Source: Niabella sp. (GTDB lineage: Bacteria > Bacteroidota > Bacteroidia > Chitinophagales > Chitinophagaceae). From it: a stretch of 64,000 nucleotides of DNA. A program made the position numbers and the translations under genes. Positions 62,669 to 64,000 of the stretch are shown piece by piece. The stretch lies in the NCBI RefSeq assembly GCF_030150205.1, contig NZ_JASLGT010000015.1:62001-126000 (forward strand), in the 5' to 3' direction. Position 1 is the stretch's first letter; the number at the start of each line of letters is the position of its first letter. A model generated the notes under the pieces. The model saw only the letters and a list, made by a program, of their open reading frames with translations. It searched no databases and was not told the DNA's origin.

Positions 62669-64000
62669 ATGGTATACAGCATATTACTGCTTGCTGTTAT
62701 CAGCCTGGGCTCCTGCAAGAAGTTCCTGCAGCCTTCTCCAACAGATTTCCTGAGTACCGCAAATTATTATCAGACGGAACAGCAACTGAACTTTGCATTG
62801 GCCGGCGTGTACAATACGGTAGGAAATGGTGGCTTCTGGGGAAGCGCTGCAAACTATCTTCTTGACTGGGATGCTGATATCGCTTATATGAACCGGCTTA
62901 CCCTCAACGGGCCGTTTAACTTTAATTATTCAGCATCTGATCCATTTATGACATCGCTTTGGACCACGCTGTGGGACGGTATTAACCGGGCAAATGTATT
63001 GCTTGAAAATATCGATAAGAACCCCGCAATTCCGCAGGCTACAAGAGACCGGGTAAGGGGGGAAGTACTGTTCTTAAGAGGGTATTACTATTTTACCCTG
63101 GTACAGTATTGGGGCGGGGTGCCGCTTAAATTAAAGTCTACCAAATCACCGTCCGAAGTGTCGATAGAAAGAGCATCGGTAAAGGATGTGTATGCCCAGG
63201 TACTGGCCGATATGACGGCAGCAGAGCCACTGGTTAAGAACATCAGGGAACTTGGTTTTTCCGGCGCTGTAAATAAGTCTGCTGTGCGGGGAATGCTTGC
63301 AAGGGTTTGCCTTACGATGGCCGGCGAACCACTAAAGGATGCAACAAAATACCAGGATGCAAAGATGTGGGCCAAAAAGGTGATGGATGATGTCGGGGCA
63401 GGGCATAGTCTGAACCCCAGCTATTCAAATATCTTTATTACGCTGGCACAGGATAAGTATGATATCAAAGAAAATTTATGGGAAGCAGAGTTTTATGGCA
63501 ATAATTCGGATCCGGCTACAATGGCCTTTTCTGAATGGACCAATATCGGGTATATCAACGGACCGTCTTCAGCTGCTGGCTCTGCTACCGGTACTGGTGC
63601 TGCTTATATGAATATTACTGCAAAATTTTATAATGCCTTTGAAGACGGGGATCTGAGGAAATGGTGGAGTATCGCCCATTTTAGTTATGTAAATTCGGCG
63701 GTGAACGGGCAGAAACTGCTGAATGCCGTACCTGCCACGGAACGGGATAAATGGTACTTGTACCCTGCCAAGTGGCGGCGCGAATACGAGGCCATTCCCA
63801 GGGGTTCATCGGTTGTGTCAGCCACCAATATGCCTATAATAAGGTATTCCGATATCCTGCTGATGTTTGCAGAGGCAGATAATGAAATCAACGGTGCTCC
63901 CACAGCCGACGCCATCGCGGCGGTTAACCTGGTAAGAAGACGTGCCTGGTCCACCGGTGTTAAATCCATTGCAGTTACCAATGGAGGCAGCGGTTATACA
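62669..64000 (+). CDS. SusD/RagB-family lipoprotein, truncated by window end
   Basis: The frame stays open from 62669 to the last base (444 codons, the true end is outside). Residues 1-16 (MVYSILLLAVISLGSC) form a lipoprotein signal, then KKFLQPSPTDFLS starts the SusD domain. FRVRGEVLFLRGYYYF-like helices (RDRVRGEVLFLRGYYYFTL) and LMFAEADNEINGAP are typical of the TPR-like SusD fold. An in-frame ATG at 62507, 20 bases after the susC stop, would add 54 unusual residues. The final residues VTNGGSGYT start a short motif known from insertions. It is the glycan-binding lid for the upstream SusC. Confidence 0.85.
   Translation, partial: MVYSILLLAVISLGSCKKFLQPSPTDFLSTANYYQTEQQLNFALAGVYNTVGNGGFWGSAANYLLDWDADIAYMNRLTLNGPFNFNYSASDPFMTSLWTTLWDGINRANVLLENIDKNPAIPQATRDRVRGEVLFLRGYYYFTLVQYWGGVPLKLKSTKSPSEVSIERASVKDVYAQVLADMTAAEPLVKNIRELGFSGAVNKSAVRGMLARVCLTMAGEPLKDATKYQDAKMWAKKVMDDVGAGHSLNPSYSNIFITLAQDKYDIKENLWEAEFYGNNSDPATMAFSEWTNIGYINGPSSAAGSATGTGAAYMNITAKFYNAFEDGDLRKWWSIAHFSYVNSAVNGQKLLNAVPATERDKWYLYPAKWRREYEAIPRGSSVVSATNMPIIRYSDILLMFAEADNEINGAPTADAIAAVNLVRRRAWSTGVKSIAVTNGGSGYT

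Noticed and set aside
62632..62865. Short frame at the start of the SusD gene
   Set aside because: It is out of frame with the clear lipoprotein SusD sequence that starts at 62669 and runs to the window end.
1..64000. tRNA, rRNA, CRISPR arrays, transposases or phage genes
   Set aside because: No cloverleaf-like intergenic segments, regular spaced repeats, DDE/HUH motifs or phage structural genes were seen in any gap between the listed genes.

Overview
The window comes from a Bacteroidota genome, most likely family Chitinophagaceae. The evidence is a SusC/SusD pair, a one-protein hybrid two-component sensor, DUF6122- and DUF6660-type small proteins, many Tat-type signal peptides, SPII lipoproteins, and almost no Shine-Dalgarno sequences before start codons. 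No tRNA, rRNA, CRISPR array, insertion sequence or phage gene was recognised. The family placement is inferred from gene content only.

Region 1 (1-13 kb) is general physiology. It holds a Lys/Ala-rich DUF6496 protein, a tiny lysine-rich ORF, a gene-poor stretch with two terminator-like hairpins, an exported formylglycine sulfatase, a P1B-4-like metal ATPase with a His-rich tail and a Cys/His-rich DUF6660-like protein upstream, a ClC transporter with CBS domains, an OmpR/histidine-kinase pair, and a tandem spondin-domain lipoprotein.

Region 2 (13-26 kb) holds a 1327-residue hybrid two-component regulator, a PepSY-like protein, a di-haem cytochrome c, a TTHB210-like lipoprotein and the 3' scrap of a second cytochrome. 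A BadF-type N-acetylglucosamine kinase follows, then a probable redox operon (membrane-dehydrogenase-like protein, beta-propeller, Tat-exported HiPIP).

Region 3 (26-32.7 kb, minus strand) is a complete ebo cluster, eboA-B-C-D-E-F, with a TMEM220-like gene just upstream. Such clusters are known from cyanobacteria, Pseudomonas and some algae, and are thought to make or move a still unidentified small metabolite.

Region 4 (33-64 kb) looks like a large carbohydrate-utilisation locus. The minus-strand arm has a heparinase II/III-like lyase, two copies of an overlapping amidohydrolase gene pair, an unknown exported protein, a neutral-ceramidase-like protein, a third amidohydrolase, a Tat-exported DegT aminotransferase, a sugar MFS, MurQ and a GH20 hexosaminidase. 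The divergent plus-strand arm has an Nramp-fold transporter without the metal ligands, an SDR epimerase with YxxxC instead of YxxxK, a DHDPS-like aldolase, a Tat-exported enolase-superfamily enzyme and a second Tat-exported DegT aminotransferase. A DeoR-type regulator, a Tat-exported Gfo/Idh/MocA oxidoreductase and a SusCD pair (SusD cut by the window end) complete it. GH20, MurQ and the distant GlcNAc kinase suggest an amino-sugar or muramic-acid-containing substrate.

Four intergenic regions share TGCG/CGCA half-sites on an 11-nt period. Two of them, upstream of the redox operon (21.2 kb) and of susC (58.9 kb), share a leader of about 140 nt. This suggests one regulon joining regions 2 and 4, possibly under the DeoR-type protein. 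The most unusual features are PLP and NAD(P) enzymes apparently folded and exported by Tat, several family members with changed catalytic or metal-binding motifs encoded together, and a putative non-catalytic amidohydrolase partner encoded in overlap with its Tat-exported paralogue.
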